Source: Mariprofundus sp. NF (GTDB lineage: Bacteria; Pseudomonadota; Zetaproteobacteria; Mariprofundales; Mariprofundaceae). Taken from it: a DNA stretch of 64,000 nt. Made by a program: the position numbers and the translations under genes. The DNA lies in contig NZ_VWNC01000010.1 in NCBI RefSeq assembly GCF_013387455.1, positions 1-64,000 on the forward strand. The letters are read 5' to 3'. Of the stretch, positions 1 to 8,887 are shown piece after piece (positions within the stretch are counted from its first letter, which is position 1; each line of letters opens with the position of its first letter). The notes under the pieces are model-generated. The model was given only the letters and a program-made list of their open reading frames with translations. It did not search any database and was not told where the DNA came from.

Positions 1-350
1 AGGTTCTTTTTGATGAAGGCGTACCTTACTGGGACTCCTTGGCAAAGTACGCTGCGGCCTTTTTTAGGATATCACGCTCATCCGTTACCCGGCGTAACTC
101 TTTCTTCAGGGCTCGTATTTCCTGCTGTTGAGCTGTCAGTTGATTGTGCTGAGAATCAGGCTTCCCGAATCTATTGATCCATTCGTAAAGACTCTTCGTC
201 GTTATGCCTAATCTCTTTGAAACTGATGAAACCGAATAGCCACGATCAACCACCTGTTTCACTGCTTCAATCTTGAATTCTTCTGTATATCGCTTGCCAC
301 TCATCGTGACCTCCATAGAGCTAATTTGTCACGCTCTTAGGTGTCTAGCA
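1..350 (-). mobile_element. Edge of an IS3-family insertion sequence (orfA plus first codons of orfB)
   Basis: The left edge of the window cuts an IS3-type element read on the minus strand. OrfA is complete. After its AAAAAAG run (positions 65-59) the -1 frame stays open and reaches residues RYAFIKKN, which look like the opening of an IS3 OrfB. This fits the A_AAA_AAG programmed frameshift known for the family. OrfB itself lies outside the window. The outer end is probably near position 345-350, where the sequence before orfA stops resembling IS leader; I could not confirm an inverted repeat or a target duplication because the other end is missing. Confidence 0.6.
26..316 (-). CDS. IS3-family transposase OrfA (helix-turn-helix subunit)
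   Basis: This 96-residue protein matches the IS3/IS911 OrfA layout: an N-terminal HTH_Tnp_1 region (KRYTEEFKIEAVKQV, SVSKRLGITTKSLYEW) that binds the IS ends, then a C-terminal leucine-zipper-like helix (QEIRALKKELRRV) used for dimerisation. The first Met gives five extra residues; the second Met (MSGKRYTEEF, start at 304) is the more usual family start. A heptamer AAAAAAG lies in frame as CTA AAA AAG at 65-59, the classic -1 slip site that makes the OrfAB transposase. Nothing suggests it is broken, but OrfB is not visible. Confidence 0.85.
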   Translation of the reverse strand: MEVTMSGKRYTEEFKIEAVKQVVDRGYSVSSVSKRLGITTKSLYEWINRFGKPDSQHNQLTAQQQEIRALKKELRRVTDERDILKKAAAYFAKESQ

Positions 351-410
351 ATACGGTAGCGATTCACCCATTATTACCTTGAGCATAGACCGGCGATCTG
401 AAATCCGCAA

Positions 411-440
411 AATGAAAAGCCCCCTGCTTTCGCAGAGGGC
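411..440 (-). terminator. Intrinsic terminator after the cyclic-nucleotide-binding gene
   Basis: On the minus strand a nine-pair GC-rich stem (419-427 with 432-440, one G-T pair) around a GAAA tetraloop is followed by TTTT. It sits about 40 bases after the stop of the gene at 481-1173 and closes that transcript. Confidence 0.75.
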
Positions 441-480
441 CTTATCTAGTATACCTTCCCGGAATTCGTGATTACCCCGA

Positions 481-1173
481 TCAGGCAACTCTACCGGCAG
501 CCATGGTTTCCAGCTGCGCTCGCTCCGTAGATCCGCTCACCATCGCCTCCATCAGACAGGAGTCGTCCGTGACCTCTCCTACTGTTTCGCAGGCGTCGGC
601 ATACTGGTTCGAGGTTCGGCGCAGATGCAGGCAGACCACCCGCGCCAGCGCCTTCATAAAGGCGAAGCCCGTTTGCGAATCCACCGCCACAATCTGCTCG
701 AAGTGTTTGCGTTTGAGCGTCAGCATGGTCGTAGCCTCACTGGTGATTGCAGTTGCTGAACGGCAGTAGGAATCGATCATCGCCATTTCGCCAATACTGC
801 GTCCGCGCGACAGCGTCGATACCAATGCATGCTGACCGCCATGTGTCTGCTTAAACACTTTCACCCGACCGGAGACGATAAAACCGGTCTCATCGCCCTC
901 TTCTCCCTCGGTAAAGAGGCACTCCCCCGCCTCCAGGCGGATAATCTGCATATGCGAGACAATCACCCTGAGTTGCATAGGGTCGAAGTTATCGAACAGA
1001 GGAATCACCTGTGTCATTTCAACAATCGCATCGATGATATCTTTTGTGTAGTTAAACGGGCCGAACAGTCGCTGCTGCACGGGCGCTTCCTCTGCTGTGG
1101 CATCATCGAGATCGACAAGCTCTTCAGCATGGATGCCTGAATCCGCAGTCAGGTAAGTCAGCTCTTCCATCAT
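481..1173 (-). CDS. Cyclic nucleotide-binding (cNMP) domain protein without DNA-binding domain
   Basis: A 230-residue cytoplasmic protein. Residues about 55-165 form a Crp-type beta-roll: LFDNFDPMQLRVIVSHM, then GECLFTEGEEGDETGFIVSGRVKVF, then the phosphate-binding cassette-like RGRSIGEMAMID followed by RSATAITSEAT. No helix-turn-helix follows; the C-terminus is a short helical tail. It therefore looks like a stand-alone cNMP sensor or scaffold rather than a transcription factor. The PBC has GEMAMID, so real cAMP or c-di-GMP binding is plausible but unproven. A GAGAGG Shine-Dalgarno sits just upstream of two consecutive ATGs; the second (1170) has the better spacing. It is a single-gene unit with its own terminator. 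Confidence 0.8.
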   Translation of the reverse strand: MMEELTYLTADSGIHAEELVDLDDATAEEAPVQQRLFGPFNYTKDIIDAIVEMTQVIPLFDNFDPMQLRVIVSHMQIIRLEAGECLFTEGEEGDETGFIVSGRVKVFKQTHGGQHALVSTLSRGRSIGEMAMIDSYCRSATAITSEATTMLTLKRKHFEQIVAVDSQTGFAFMKALARVVCLHLRRTSNQYADACETVGEVTDDSCLMEAMVSGSTERAQLETMAAGRVA

Positions 1174-1370
1174 TCACCTCTCCCTGCTCCACAACCTTGA
1201 ATGCATCACCCTGATCAGGAGCAGCGCAAAACGTTACGATATTACTCCGTTAATACGTTGACCCAAATCACAAGATTGGTACTCCACAAACAGGTATTAG
1301 CCAAACTTGATAATAAACAGAGCCATACAAACGACGTTTTGGCCCCATGTACGACAGCTATACGACAGAG

Positions 1371-2258
1371 CTACTCCGCTAACTGAGCCTCTTCACGGTA
1401 ACGCTCCAACCATGCGCTGCTGAACTCTCTCTCTTTGAGCAGTGGCAACCTGACCTGTTCAGCTTCCTGCTTACTACCAAATCCACCAATACGAATGCGA
1501 TAGTATGATTTGCCGCCGATGGTGGCCTGTTTCACTTCACTTGTGATGCCCCTGTTTTTAAGGCCCTGCTGAATCTTCTCAGCCGAAGCCAGCGTAGAGA
1601 CCGATGTCAGATTTACCGCCCAGGAGATCTTACGAGCTTTGGCTGTTACCACCTTAGGCGCGACCGGTTTGACAGCTTGTACCTCTTTGCTGGCAGGGGG
1701 CGCTACAGTTTCTGTCTGCATCTCCGGCTCTTGCTGTTTCACAACAGCTGCCGTCACCTGCTCTGCTTCAGCCGCTTGCAGCTCTTTCTCTGCAGGGGTT
1801 TTGAGAGCAGGCAGAGACGCCTGCTTATCTTTAATAGTAACGGCTACAGGCTGGGCATCGGTTTGTGCATCAATCTGTGCACCAATCCGTGCAGGTGTCG
1901 TGTTTGTCAGCGATTGATCAATAACAGCAATCTTCTCTTCGCCACCCGCGAAATCCTTCCAGATCGCACTGCCGAGCAGGGCTATGGCGACAATGCTGAC
2001 CAGCAGAACAATCATACTGCTATCGTTTCGCTCTATGGGTTCAGACTCTGCAGCCGCTTCAATCGCCGCCGTGCTCTGCGCGGCAGATTCATCCAGTTCA
2101 GATTTCTCTGCGTCGATTGCCACATCTGCTTTGGTTGCCATATCTATATCGCAGTCACCTTCAAACTGAGCGATAAGCGAATCGAGATGAGCGCTCTGAT
2201 CTCCCACCTGTTCAGATGATTGATCCTGATTATCTCTTGCGGAATTGTTTTCGCTCAC
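1371..2258 (-). CDS. SPOR-domain inner-membrane protein (DamX/FtsN-like)
   Basis: This 295-residue protein has an acidic cytoplasmic N-terminus of about 80 residues, one membrane segment (SSMIVLLVSIVAIALLGSAI, about 80-100), a low-complexity Ala/Glu/Val periplasmic linker and a C-terminal SPOR fold (about 210-285, ISWAVNLTSVST through YYRIRIGGFGSKQEAEQ). SPOR domains bind denuded glycan strands at the division septum, so a role in cell division or envelope remodelling is inferred. The GTG start has a strong GGAGGGG Shine-Dalgarno. It lies downstream of ilvD but a terminator separates them. Confidence 0.85.
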   Translation of the reverse strand: MSENNSARDNQDQSSEQVGDQSAHLDSLIAQFEGDCDIDMATKADVAIDAEKSELDESAAQSTAAIEAAAESEPIERNDSSMIVLLVSIVAIALLGSAIWKDFAGGEEKIAVIDQSLTNTTPARIGAQIDAQTDAQPVAVTIKDKQASLPALKTPAEKELQAAEAEQVTAAVVKQQEPEMQTETVAPPASKEVQAVKPVAPKVVTAKARKISWAVNLTSVSTLASAEKIQQGLKNRGITSEVKQATIGGKSYYRIRIGGFGSKQEAEQVRLPLLKEREFSSAWLERYREEAQLAE

Positions 2259-2285
2259 TTATCCCCTCCATCTTCATTCATTATT

Positions 2286-2316
2286 AAAAAAGGCGGCACA
2301 CAAATTGCCGCCTTTT
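2286..2316 (-). terminator. Intrinsic terminator after ilvD
   Basis: AAAAGGCGGCA at 2288-2298 pairs with TGCCGCCTTTT at 2306-2316 around a seven-base loop, and the minus strand continues with a T run. It lies between the ilvD stop (2335) and the SPOR gene start (2258). The stem is symmetric and flanked by A/T runs on both sides. Confidence 0.85.
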
Positions 2317-2334
2317 AAGTTCAAGCAAGCTGAG

Positions 2335-4182
2335 TTATTTCAGCTGATCCAGATTACGTACTGCACCCTTATCGGCTGAAGTCGTCAAAGCAGCATAGGC
2401 CAGCAGCGCTTTGGATACCGGACGCTGACGATCAACAGGTTTCCATGCATCTGATCCCCTGGCTTCCATCACAGCACGACGGCTGACCAGTTCATCATCT
2501 GAGATAGCCAGATGAACCGAACGATTCGGAATATCGATCTCAATCGTGTCGCCCTCTTCCACCAGACCAATGGCACCGCCCTCGGCAGCTTCAGGAGAGG
2601 CGTGGCCGATAGAGAGACCGGATGTGCCACCTGAGAAACGGCCATCGGTGAGCAGTGCGCACGCCTTGCCCATGCCTTTGGATTTAAGGTAGGAGGTCGG
2701 ATAGAGCATCTCCTGCATGCCGGGGCCACCTTTAGGGCCTTCATAGCGGATAATGACGATATCACCGGCCACGATTTTATCATTGAGGATAGCGGTGACT
2801 GAATCATCCTGTGATTCAAACACACGCGCCCGACCTGTGAACTTCCAGATCGACTCATCCACACCTGCGGTTTTTACGATGCAGCCGTTCTCGGCAATAT
2901 TGCCGTAGAGCACAGCGATACCGCCCTCTTTGGAGTAGGCGTTTTCAAGATTACGGATGCAACCGCTCTCGCGATCAGTATCCAGCGATTTCCAGCGCTC
3001 GGATTGTGAGAATGCGGTTTGCGTCGGGATGCCACCGGGTGCAGCGCGATACATCTCACGCGGTGCGGTATTCGACGCATTCATCACATCGTTGGCATCC
3101 AACCCTGCGCCAAGCGTGGCCGCATGCACCGTTGGCACGTCTCTGTGAATGAGCCCGGCCCGATCCAGCTCGGCAAGAATACCGACCACGCCACCGGCGC
3201 GATGCACATCTTCCATGTGGTAGTGTTGTACCGCAGGTGCAACTTTACACAGGTTGGGCACCTTGCGGCTCATGCGATCAATATCAGCCATGGTGAAATC
3301 GACACCGGCCTCCTGCGCACAGGCTAAGAGATGCAGTACCGTATTGGTGGAACCACCCATAGCGATATCGAGTGCCATGGCGTTCTCAAACGCTTCAAAG
3401 GTAGCGATGGAGCGTGGCAGCGCAGATAGGTCTTCATTTTTGTAATAGCGTTCACACAAAGCTACAGCGGTGCGGCCAGCCTCTAAAAACAGCTCTTTAC
3501 GATCCGCATGCGTGGCCAGCAGCGAACCATTGCCCGGCAGTGCCAGACCGAGTGCTTCAGCCAGACAGTTCATCGAGTTGGCGGTAAACATGCCCGAGCA
3601 TGAACCGCAGGTCGGACAGGCAGAACGTTCAACCGCAGCTACATCTTCATCGGACTCATTGGGATCAGCAGCCATTACCATGGCATCAACCAGATCAAGA
3701 TGAACCTCGCGGTTATTGATCGTGATTTTACCGGCCTCCATCGGGCCACCGGATACAAATACCGCCGGGATATTCAGCCGCAGCGCGGCCATCAGCATGC
3801 CCGGTGTGATCTTGTCGCAGTTGGAGATGCAGACCATGGCATCGGCAGTATGGGCATTACACATATACTCAACCGAATCGGCAATCAGATCGCGGGATGG
3901 CAGAGAGTAGAGCATGCCGCCATGACCCATAGCGATGCCATCATCAATGGCGATGGTGTTGAACTCTTTGGCTACACCACCGGCTGCTTCGATCTCGCGC
4001 GCTACCAGCTGCCCCATATCTTTGAGATGCACATGACCCGGCACAAACTGGGTAAAGGAGTTGACCACGGCGATGATCGGCTTGTCAAAATCACCATCTT
4101 TCATACCGGTAGCGCGCCAGAGTGAGCGGGCACCGGCCATATTACGGCCATGGGTGGATGTGCGGGAACGATAAGCAGGCAT
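2335..4182 (-). CDS. ilvD: Dihydroxy-acid dehydratase
   Basis: IlvD dehydrates 2,3-dihydroxy-isovalerate and 2,3-dihydroxy-3-methylvalerate in the third common step of valine and isoleucine synthesis, using an Fe-S cluster. The protein (615 residues from this start) has the IlvD/Edd signatures [26 protein letters not shown] and [12 protein letters not shown]. An upstream extension of 19 codons is open, but [22 protein letters not shown] is the usual family N-terminus and has GGAGAG six bases before the ATG, so I start here. Length fits the family. It is transcribed alone, with its own terminator. Confidence 0.97.
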   Translation of the reverse strand: MPAYRSRTSTHGRNMAGARSLWRATGMKDGDFDKPIIAVVNSFTQFVPGHVHLKDMGQLVAREIEAAGGVAKEFNTIAIDDGIAMGHGGMLYSLPSRDLIADSVEYMCNAHTADAMVCISNCDKITPGMLMAALRLNIPAVFVSGGPMEAGKITINNREVHLDLVDAMVMAADPNESDEDVAAVERSACPTCGSCSGMFTANSMNCLAEALGLALPGNGSLLATHADRKELFLEAGRTAVALCERYYKNEDLSALPRSIATFEAFENAMALDIAMGGSTNTVLHLLACAQEAGVDFTMADIDRMSRKVPNLCKVAPAVQHYHMEDVHRAGGVVGILAELDRAGLIHRDVPTVHAATLGAGLDANDVMNASNTAPREMYRAAPGGIPTQTAFSQSERWKSLDTDRESGCIRNLENAYSKEGGIAVLYGNIAENGCIVKTAGVDESIWKFTGRARVFESQDDSVTAILNDKIVAGDIVIIRYEGPKGGPGMQEMLYPTSYLKSKGMGKACALLTDGRFSGGTSGLSIGHASPEAAEGGAIGLVEEGDTIEIDIPNRSVHLAISDDELVSRRAVMEARGSDAWKPVDRQRPVSKALLAYAALTTSADKGAVRNLDQLK

Positions 4183-4254
4183 AAAAACTCTCCAGTCAGG
4201 TCTTGTGCGAAGCGTAACCGCAGCAGGCAATTGATGCACGCGCAGACGAAAGAG

Positions 4255-4271
4255 GAACCGCGAATGGACGC
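4255..4271 (+). repeat. Left arm of a 17-bp perfect inverted repeat
   Basis: The 17 bases 4255-4271 are the exact reverse complement of 4382-4398; the arms lie 110 bases apart in the ilvD-nadA divergent gap. The same core, slightly diverged, recurs at 25404-25424, so this is a dispersed intergenic repeat rather than a local hairpin only. Confidence 0.8.
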
Positions 4272-4381
4272 TAATGAACTCGAATAAGAGACAACGAGCG
4301 ATAAAAACTTAAGTTATATCTCTTCGTTGAACTGGGATTCATTATTAGCCACTTTCCTGCTTCCAATATTTGCGTCTATTC

Positions 4382-4398
4382 GCGTCCATTCGCGGTTC
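4382..4398 (-). repeat. Right arm of the 17-bp inverted repeat upstream of nadA
   Basis: Reverse complement of 4255-4271. It contains two nearby ATTCGCG-like half units (4378-4394) and ends about 30 bases before the nadA start. The rest of the gap between ilvD and nadA is AT-rich and must hold both divergent promoters; I could not single out convincing -35/-10 pairs. Confidence 0.8.
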
Positions 4399-4429
4399 AA
4401 ATAGAAAATCGTAATTTGACAAGGGAGCG

Positions 4430-5539
4430 ATGCCGCCGGAAACTTTGGCAATGACTTCACAGGCGCTGCTTAAGCAGCTATACGACACCCCTGAAACAGA
4501 TATTATTGAACAGATCAAATCCCTGAAAGCCGAACTGGGTGATCAGGTGCTGATTCTGGGCCACCACTATCAGCGCGAAGAGGTGTTCGCCTTTGCTGAT
4601 GTAAGTGGTGATTCACTCAAACTGGCCCAGAAGGCAGCCGAAACCGATGCCCCCTACATTATCTTCTGCGGTGTCCATTTCATGGCTGAAACCGCCGACA
4701 TCCTCACATCCGATGAGCAGACCGTGATTCTGCCCGATCTGGCTGCCGGCTGCTCGATGGCCGATATGGCAGATGATGAGCAGGTGCAGCGCTGCTGGGA
4801 TGAACTGGCTACTGTTATCAATCCGGATGAGTGCGTCACCCCTGTCACCTACATCAACTCCACCGCCGCACTGAAATCCTTCTGCGGTGAACATGGCGGC
4901 ATCGTCTGCACCTCCGGCAATGCACGCAGAATTATGGAGTGGAGCTGGAGCAACCGTGAAAAGATCCTCTTCTTCCCCGACCAGCATCTGGGTGAAAATA
5001 CAGCTGTAGCGATGGGCATCCCCGATGAACAGATGATCATCTGGGATCCCGAACTGCCACTGGGTGGCAACACGCCTGAAGCAGTTGAGAATGCGACACT
5101 GATCCTCTGGAAAGGTTTCTGCTCTGTGCACCAGCTCTTCAAACCTGAACATGCTGATACAATGAGAAAGAACCATGCCGGCATTGAGATTCTCGCCCAT
5201 CCGGAGTGTTCACGCGAAGTGTGTGAAACTGCTGATTTTATCGGTTCCACCGAGATGATTATCAAACATGTGGCTGCGGCACCTACCGGTGCCAGTTTTG
5301 CCATTGCTACAGAGTTGAATCTGGTTAACCGACTGCGTCTACAGTTCCCTGATAAACCGGTCTGGTTCCTCTCACCGATGGTCTGCATGTGCTCAACGAT
5401 GTTCCGCACCGATCCGCAGCATCTCTGCGCCGCACTCACTTCAATCAAAAATGGTGAAATCAGCCACCAGATATCAGTGCCTAAGCAGCAACAGCGCTGG
5501 GCCAAACTCTCGCTGGAAAGGATGTTAAACCTTGGCTAA
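4430..5539 (+). CDS. nadA: Quinolinate synthase A
   Basis: NadA condenses iminoaspartate with dihydroxyacetone phosphate to quinolinate, the precursor of NAD, using an oxygen-sensitive [4Fe-4S] cluster. Visible signatures are GHHYQREEVFAFAD near the N-terminus, three conserved Cys blocks (AAGCSMAD, CSREVCETAD, MVCMCSTM) that include the cluster ligands, and FFPDQHLGENTA. About 370 residues is normal. An AAGGGAG lies directly before the first ATG; the next Met (start 4451) is an alternative. The following gene overlaps its stop by eight bases, so the two are probably coupled. No L-aspartate oxidase gene is in the window. Confidence 0.95.
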   Translation: MPPETLAMTSQALLKQLYDTPETDIIEQIKSLKAELGDQVLILGHHYQREEVFAFADVSGDSLKLAQKAAETDAPYIIFCGVHFMAETADILTSDEQTVILPDLAAGCSMADMADDEQVQRCWDELATVINPDECVTPVTYINSTAALKSFCGEHGGIVCTSGNARRIMEWSWSNREKILFFPDQHLGENTAVAMGIPDEQMIIWDPELPLGGNTPEAVENATLILWKGFCSVHQLFKPEHADTMRKNHAGIEILAHPECSREVCETADFIGSTEMIIKHVAAAPTGASFAIATELNLVNRLRLQFPDKPVWFLSPMVCMCSTMFRTDPQHLCAALTSIKNGEISHQISVPKQQQRWAKLSLERMLNLG

Positions 5540-7031
5540 CAGACGCTTTTTTCTTTCTCTATTCTCTACCCTGCTGCTGCTCTCGGCACTGGTCTCACCA
5601 CTGCATGCAGATGAGGCGATGACCCCAAGAGCATTTGAGAAGGAGCTCAAAGCATTTAAACAGAGTGGCCACTCCCGCTATGCCCCGCAAACCACATCAC
5701 GCGTGGAGGCCTACCTCGGTTCCGCCATGCTTACCGCCCATCAACAGAAACATGAAGAGTCTGCTGAGGCACTGAAACAGGCAGCGGTGACGCTCTCTGA
5801 AGCCAGGCTCACTGCTGCAGGTTTTCGCAAACAGTACAGCCCGCTGCTTAAGCTGCGTAAAGAGACCCAGTCTGTCGTGAATATCGTTGCCTCCTCACCG
5901 GAGATCGGCAACAACCTTGTCTCCCGGCAACAGCTGGACAGTGCAGATAAGTTACTGGACCTGGTGATCAGCAGTCGCGAGGAGGGTGAACTCAACAAAA
6001 CACAAGAGTTTGCAGCTCAGGCTGAGGAGGCCTACAACCAGGCGATGAACGCTGCCCTGCCGCAACTCTCTGAGCTGGCTGCCAGAGCGCTTTCAAGTGC
6101 AGCTGCAAGCAGTGCAGCAAAATATGCACCGATCACCTACAGTGCAGCCAAAGAGAAAGTCGCTGCACTGCGCAATTATATTGATGGCTTGAGTTCAACC
6201 ATGCCCACTCAGCCAGCTGATGCCTACAAGCTGGCCATCGAAGCCAAAGATCTCTGTCTGCAGGTTAAAGCGTGGCGCAAGAAAACCGGCAGTCACGAAG
6301 ACAATGCCATCAGATATCGTGAGTTTCGCCAGCAACTGGCAACAGTTCTCGATCTTGAGCCGGAAAATAATGTGCTGCTGGTCAATTATTCAAACAAGGA
6401 GCTGGCAACAGCTGTTCAGAAACTTAAAGATCAGCTTAGAAGTGAACGCAAAGCCCGGGTTGAAGATGCCAAACGGTTGAAACTACAGTATGGTGAACAG
6501 TTGCAGTCCAAACTACAGGCACAAACTGAAGAGATGAAGCAGGCTCAGCATGCCCAGATCACCGATATGAAAGAGGTGTTCCGTGCCAAGCTGGAGCGAG
6601 AGACCTTCGAGAAGAAACGCCAGGCCAAAATACGTTCCCAGTTTAACAAAGGCGATGCGGATATCTTTGTGAATCTCGATGGCTCGCTGCTGGTTCGCAT
6701 GAAAGGACTGCAGTTCCCTCCCGGCCGCAGCAAATTCGATACAAAATCTCATGCGCTGCTTGGTCGCCTGAAAGATGCTCTGGAAACCTATGCCGACAGA
6801 AGCGTGCGCATTGAGGGACACACCGACAACCTCGGAGATGTGAAACCCAATCAGCTACTCTCACTGAAACGGGCTGAATCGGTACGCGACTTTTTGATTG
6901 CTGCCGGCACAGATGGCGGGCGTCTGAAAGCACTCGGTTATGGTGAAGTGCGTCCGATCGCCAGTAATGACTTCCCGCAAGGACGTGCAATGAACCGGCG
7001 TATCGATATTGTTATTGATGCAGCCAAATAG
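5532..7031 (+). CDS. OmpA-family envelope protein with long helical region
   Basis: A 499-residue secreted protein. The TTG start (AAAGGA upstream) gives a clean signal peptide (MANRRFFLSLFSTLLLLSAL, cleavage after LHA). Residues about 30-240 are helical and repetitive in Ala/Leu/Lys; about 290-370 look like a charged coiled coil; the C-terminal 115 residues are an OmpA peptidoglycan-binding domain (RMKGLQFPPGRSKFD, RIEGHTDNLGD, RAESVRDFLI, GEVRPIASN, MNRRIDIVI). It probably links the envelope to peptidoglycan. It overlaps nadA and is followed 18 bases later by the LOG gene. It lacks a beta-barrel, so it is not a classic OmpA porin. Confidence 0.85.
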   Translation: MANRRFFLSLFSTLLLLSALVSPLHADEAMTPRAFEKELKAFKQSGHSRYAPQTTSRVEAYLGSAMLTAHQQKHEESAEALKQAAVTLSEARLTAAGFRKQYSPLLKLRKETQSVVNIVASSPEIGNNLVSRQQLDSADKLLDLVISSREEGELNKTQEFAAQAEEAYNQAMNAALPQLSELAARALSSAAASSAAKYAPITYSAAKEKVAALRNYIDGLSSTMPTQPADAYKLAIEAKDLCLQVKAWRKKTGSHEDNAIRYREFRQQLATVLDLEPENNVLLVNYSNKELATAVQKLKDQLRSERKARVEDAKRLKLQYGEQLQSKLQAQTEEMKQAQHAQITDMKEVFRAKLERETFEKKRQAKIRSQFNKGDADIFVNLDGSLLVRMKGLQFPPGRSKFDTKSHALLGRLKDALETYADRSVRIEGHTDNLGDVKPNQLLSLKRAESVRDFLIAAGTDGGRLKALGYGEVRPIASNDFPQGRAMNRRIDIVIDAAK

Positions 7032-7049
7032 ATTGCGGGACTACAACCT

Positions 7050-8105
7050 GTGAATTCAGAACTGACTGACCCTTCCGGATTAGAGGGACTTCCCGAACAT
7101 ATTCATGAACATGCCCGTAAACTGATTGCCGATTATGCGCACGATTCACCCTACAAACGCGCTATTCTGGTTGAGGCCTTGCGGCTGATCTCTGATGGTT
7201 ACAGCAATGGCGACATCAAGATGCTGGCCAAAATGCTGGGGGAACTACGCAAAGGACTGGATGTATTCCAACCCTATCAGGCACTGCGCAAGGTGACGGT
7301 ATTCGGCTCGGCCCGAACCAAAACCGATGACCCGCGTTATATCCAGACTATGCAGTGCGCTGCTGCACTCAAGGATGAGGGTTTTATGATCATCACCGGT
7401 GGCGGTGGTGGCATGATGCAGGCGGCCAATGAGGGTGCCGGTGAAAAGAACTCCTTTGCCATCAATATCAACCTGCCGATGGAGCAGCAACCTAACCCGA
7501 TCATGGCCGACTCATCCCGTCACTTCTACTGCCAGTACTTCTTTACCCGTAAGGTATTCTTTCTTAAAGAGAGTGATGCGGTGGTACTCACACCCGGTGG
7601 CTTTGGCACACTCGATGAAGCATTTGAAACCCTGACCCTGCTACAGACCGGCCGTAACCCACCGGTGCCTGTGGTACTACTGGAGGCACCCGGTGATGAC
7701 TACTGGGGCCCATTCATGCACTCATGGATGCGCAGACTGGTGAAAGACGGGCTGATTGATGCCGATGATAACAATCTGCTCTTTCATACCGACAGTGTTG
7801 AAGCGGCGACTGACCATATCAAGGAGTTCTATCTCAATTACCACAGCTTCCGCTACGTCGGTAAGGCGGTGCTGCTGCGGATTCTCGAACCTCTTTCAGA
7901 GGATGCGTTATTGCGTCTGAATGCAGAGTTCAGCGATGTGCTTAGTGATGGCAAGATTGATCAGGTATTCCGCTGGCCGAAATCAGATGACCACTGCTTT
8001 GATCATCTGCCACGCTTGCGCCTGCGTCTGGATCGTCACCGTATGAATGTGCTGCCGCAGATTATCCGCCGTATCAATATGCTCTTTCAACAGGATCACG
8101 AATAA
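7050..8105 (+). CDS. LOG-family nucleotide-processing protein
   Basis: A 351-residue member of the LOG / 'lysine decarboxylase-like' Rossmann family. It shows GSARTKTDDPRY, GGGGGMMQAANEGA and the signature PGGFGTLDEAFE. Proven relatives are phosphoribohydrolases that cut AMP-like nucleotides to base plus ribose 5-phosphate (cytokinin-activating LOG, PpnN); none that I know is a true lysine decarboxylase. The protein has a helical N-terminal extension (about 80 residues) and a C-terminal extension after the core, so it belongs to a longer subfamily. GTG start. Third gene of the nadA unit; a role in nucleotide salvage is inference. Confidence 0.8.
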   Translation: MNSELTDPSGLEGLPEHIHEHARKLIADYAHDSPYKRAILVEALRLISDGYSNGDIKMLAKMLGELRKGLDVFQPYQALRKVTVFGSARTKTDDPRYIQTMQCAAALKDEGFMIITGGGGGMMQAANEGAGEKNSFAININLPMEQQPNPIMADSSRHFYCQYFFTRKVFFLKESDAVVLTPGGFGTLDEAFETLTLLQTGRNPPVPVVLLEAPGDDYWGPFMHSWMRRLVKDGLIDADDNNLLFHTDSVEAATDHIKEFYLNYHSFRYVGKAVLLRILEPLSEDALLRLNAEFSDVLSDGKIDQVFRWPKSDDHCFDHLPRLRLRLDRHRMNVLPQIIRRINMLFQQDHE

Positions 8106-8129
8106 GATACCCGCAGCTGTACCCGTTAT

Positions 8130-8783
8130 CTATCTGATAGAGAGTTCTACACGTCTGTTTTTCGCTTCGCCATCATCACTGCTCTCATCAGCAAGCAATC
8201 GGCTCTCACCATAAGCTTCGGCAACCAGACGATCTGCTGATATGCCGTGGGTGAGAAGATAGTTAAGCACCCGCTTTGTACGACGCTGGGATAGCCACAT
8301 ATTATACTTTTCAGATTCAGGGCTACTGGCATGCCCCGCCACCACAAGCTGCAAATCCGGTTGTTGCTTTAATGTAACCACAAGCTGTTTTAACGCAGCT
8401 GCCGAACTGCGGTTTAACCAGGAGCTGTTATTATCAAAATGAATTCTGCTCAAAGCAGGCCCTGCAGCTGTTGGCACCCCGCAATTTAGCCGGCTTAGCT
8501 CCAGTGCCTGTCGTGCTTTCGTTATTGCTCTGTTGATCAAACGCTCTCGCTCATCAGGATGATCTCGCCCTTCAGAGCCGGAGGTCTCAGATGATTCATG
8601 TGCCGCCATATACAGGCTTGCCACAGCCTCAGCCTGCAACTTAGGCGTACAAGACTCAGCGCCGGCAGTTTTTGCTGCGGCTACTGCCAGACGCGCCTCT
8701 GCCAATTCAGCACTATCAATCGTCGTATGCGTTGAACATGCCCCAAGAGAGAGCACAGCTACCGCTAAGATTAAATATTTCAT
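8130..8783 (-). CDS. OmpA-family lipoprotein (Pal-like)
   Basis: The start at 8783 (AAGGGA upstream) gives MKYLILAVAVLSLGAC with a lipobox and Cys16; a longer frame upstream would bury the signal peptide and is rejected. A short Ala-rich helical region with the family's DUF4398-like character follows, then a C-terminal OmpA/MotB domain (IHFDNNSSWLNRSS, VVAGHASSPESEKYN, RRTKRVLNYLL, GESRLLADES, NRRVELSI). Known family members hold the outer membrane to peptidoglycan. It is convergent with the LOG gene with 24 bases between stops. Confidence 0.85.
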   Translation of the reverse strand: MKYLILAVAVLSLGACSTHTTIDSAELAEARLAVAAAKTAGAESCTPKLQAEAVASLYMAAHESSETSGSEGRDHPDERERLINRAITKARQALELSRLNCGVPTAAGPALSRIHFDNNSSWLNRSSAAALKQLVVTLKQQPDLQLVVAGHASSPESEKYNMWLSQRRTKRVLNYLLTHGISADRLVAEAYGESRLLADESSDDGEAKNRRVELSIR

Positions 8784-8887
8784 TTGGGGTCCCTTCCCGC
8801 CACAACACTCATCTTCCCTGCCAATTTCAGTAAGACCAGCTATGGTGCTACGACTTCGCCTCAACAGCAAGGGATACTCTGAAAAAG

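Noticed and set aside
7050-8105. Lysine decarboxylase
   Set aside because: The PGGFGTLDE family name 'lysine decarboxylase' is a historic annotation; proven members are phosphoribohydrolases.
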